From Calothrix membranacea FACHB-236 (GTDB lineage Bacteria; Cyanobacteriota; Cyanobacteriia; Cyanobacteriales; Nostocaceae): 64,000 bases of DNA. The stretch lies in the NCBI RefSeq assembly GCF_014696315.1, contig NZ_JACJPX010000010.1:62001-126000 (forward strand). Direction: 5' to 3'. Positions 63,713 through 64,000 of the stretch are shown here, in pieces. Position 1 is the stretch's first letter. Each line of letters starts with the position of its first letter. A program made the translations under genes and the position numbers. Below the pieces are notes generated by a model. The model searched no databases. It had not been told where the DNA came from and saw nothing but the letters and a program-made list of their open reading frames with translations.

Positions 63713-64000
63713 ATGAGCGTGAATGATACTGCACACACAGATAATTTCTCTTGGAATCGGCAAGTATATCATCGATTAAAACTTGCCTTAAGCCTGAATT
63801 TGCGAAGACAGCTGTTTTTAGCAGTTTGTGATGATTTACACTTAAGAAATCAAGTAGCCGCCCGTTTGCATTCTACTTTGGCTTATCCTGTTGGACAAGT
63901 ACTTTATCAACCAGAAGATAGCCTCGAAAGTAGTACGCCAGCCTATCCGCGTTTAGCGACTTTGCGCTTAAATTTAAGCGATCCAAATCCCATCGCGCAG
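63713..64000 (+). CDS. N-terminus of a conserved cyanobacterial protein, cut by the window end
   Basis: ATG 63713 opens 96 codons that run off the window with no stop. The product starts MSVNDTAHTDNFSWNRQVYHRL and continues LKLALSLNLRRQLFLAVCDDLHLRNQVAARLHSTLAYP, then a region with TLRLNLSDPNPIAQ at the edge. I recall a cyanobacterial family of large ATP/TPR-type proteins with this N-terminus but cannot fix a function. The long folded leader upstream may regulate it. Confidence 0.65.
   Translation, partial: MSVNDTAHTDNFSWNRQVYHRLKLALSLNLRRQLFLAVCDDLHLRNQVAARLHSTLAYPVGQVLYQPEDSLESSTPAYPRLATLRLNLSDPNPIAQ

Overview
The window looks like the chromosome of a filamentous, probably heterocyst-forming cyanobacterium of the Nostoc/Calothrix/Tolypothrix type. 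Evidence: many HIP1 octamers (GCGATCGC), arrays of heptanucleotide repeats (STRR), a SigA-type principal sigma factor of 390 residues, a one-helix high-light-inducible protein, MenH, GlcD, InrS-like and DUF1822/DUF928/CHAT/CHASE2 families, and several very large multidomain signalling proteins. No rRNA, CRISPR array, prophage or intact insertion sequence was seen; there is one tRNA. Nothing could be searched, so family names rest on motifs read from the translations.

Layout. 1-3.3 kb: end of an exopolysaccharide BY-kinase and a proline/glutamine-rich membrane-anchored protein. 3.4-6.0 kb: a leftward set (TPR protein, two small membrane proteins, NifU-Rieske protein) that recalls the extended hydrogenase-maturation operon of Nostoc, but with no hyp gene adjacent. 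7.2-17.2 kb: the most distinctive block. Five leftward genes (small membrane protein, HTH-ATPase, AAA-like ATPase with a membrane anchor, CHAT protease fused to a CHASE2 sensor, DUF928 secreted protein) face two rightward genes (sigma-70-like factor, DUF1822) across a 519-bp region holding four dyad-symmetric sites, one a perfect 44-bp palindrome. 17.2-18.1 kb: repeats and tRNA-Lys(CUU). 18.1-25 kb: a degenerate PAS-GAF-GAF kinase, a GHL10 hydrolase with a membrane protein, and glcD.

25-33.4 kb: two tandem rightward genes with nearly the same nucleotide-cyclase catalytic domain, one fused to a Ser/Thr kinase, STAND-like ATPase and GAF, the other to a haem-binding DUF3365 sensor. 33.5-43.3 kb: housekeeping genes miaA, gyrB, sigA, an HLIP, a GyrA/ParC-type subunit without a GyrA box, and a CheY-like regulator. 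43.5-50.1 kb: a TPR protein, an orphan membrane protein, a RES-Xre toxin-antitoxin pair whose genes lie 0.5 kb apart, a short HTH-NACHT ATPase and an Uma2 nuclease, which together resemble a small defence region.

50-64 kb: mostly metabolism and stress: a beta-hydroxyacid dehydrogenase, a 31-residue membrane peptide, a MidA methyltransferase, a glyoxalase-fold protein, a lipoprotein, a single-GAF candidate cyanobacteriochrome, aroC, a DUF4351 protein, a SemiSWEET, a B12/radical SAM enzyme, MenH, an InrS-like metal repressor, HhoA protease, a possible structured RNA, and the start of a last gene cut by the window edge.

Working model (inference). The 7-17 kb cluster reads as a membrane-sensing system: CHASE2 senses outside the cytoplasmic membrane, CHAT is a caspase-like effector inside, the two ATPases act as regulators, and the dedicated sigma-like factor with the palindromic operators would set its expression. 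It is the best candidate here for an undescribed system.
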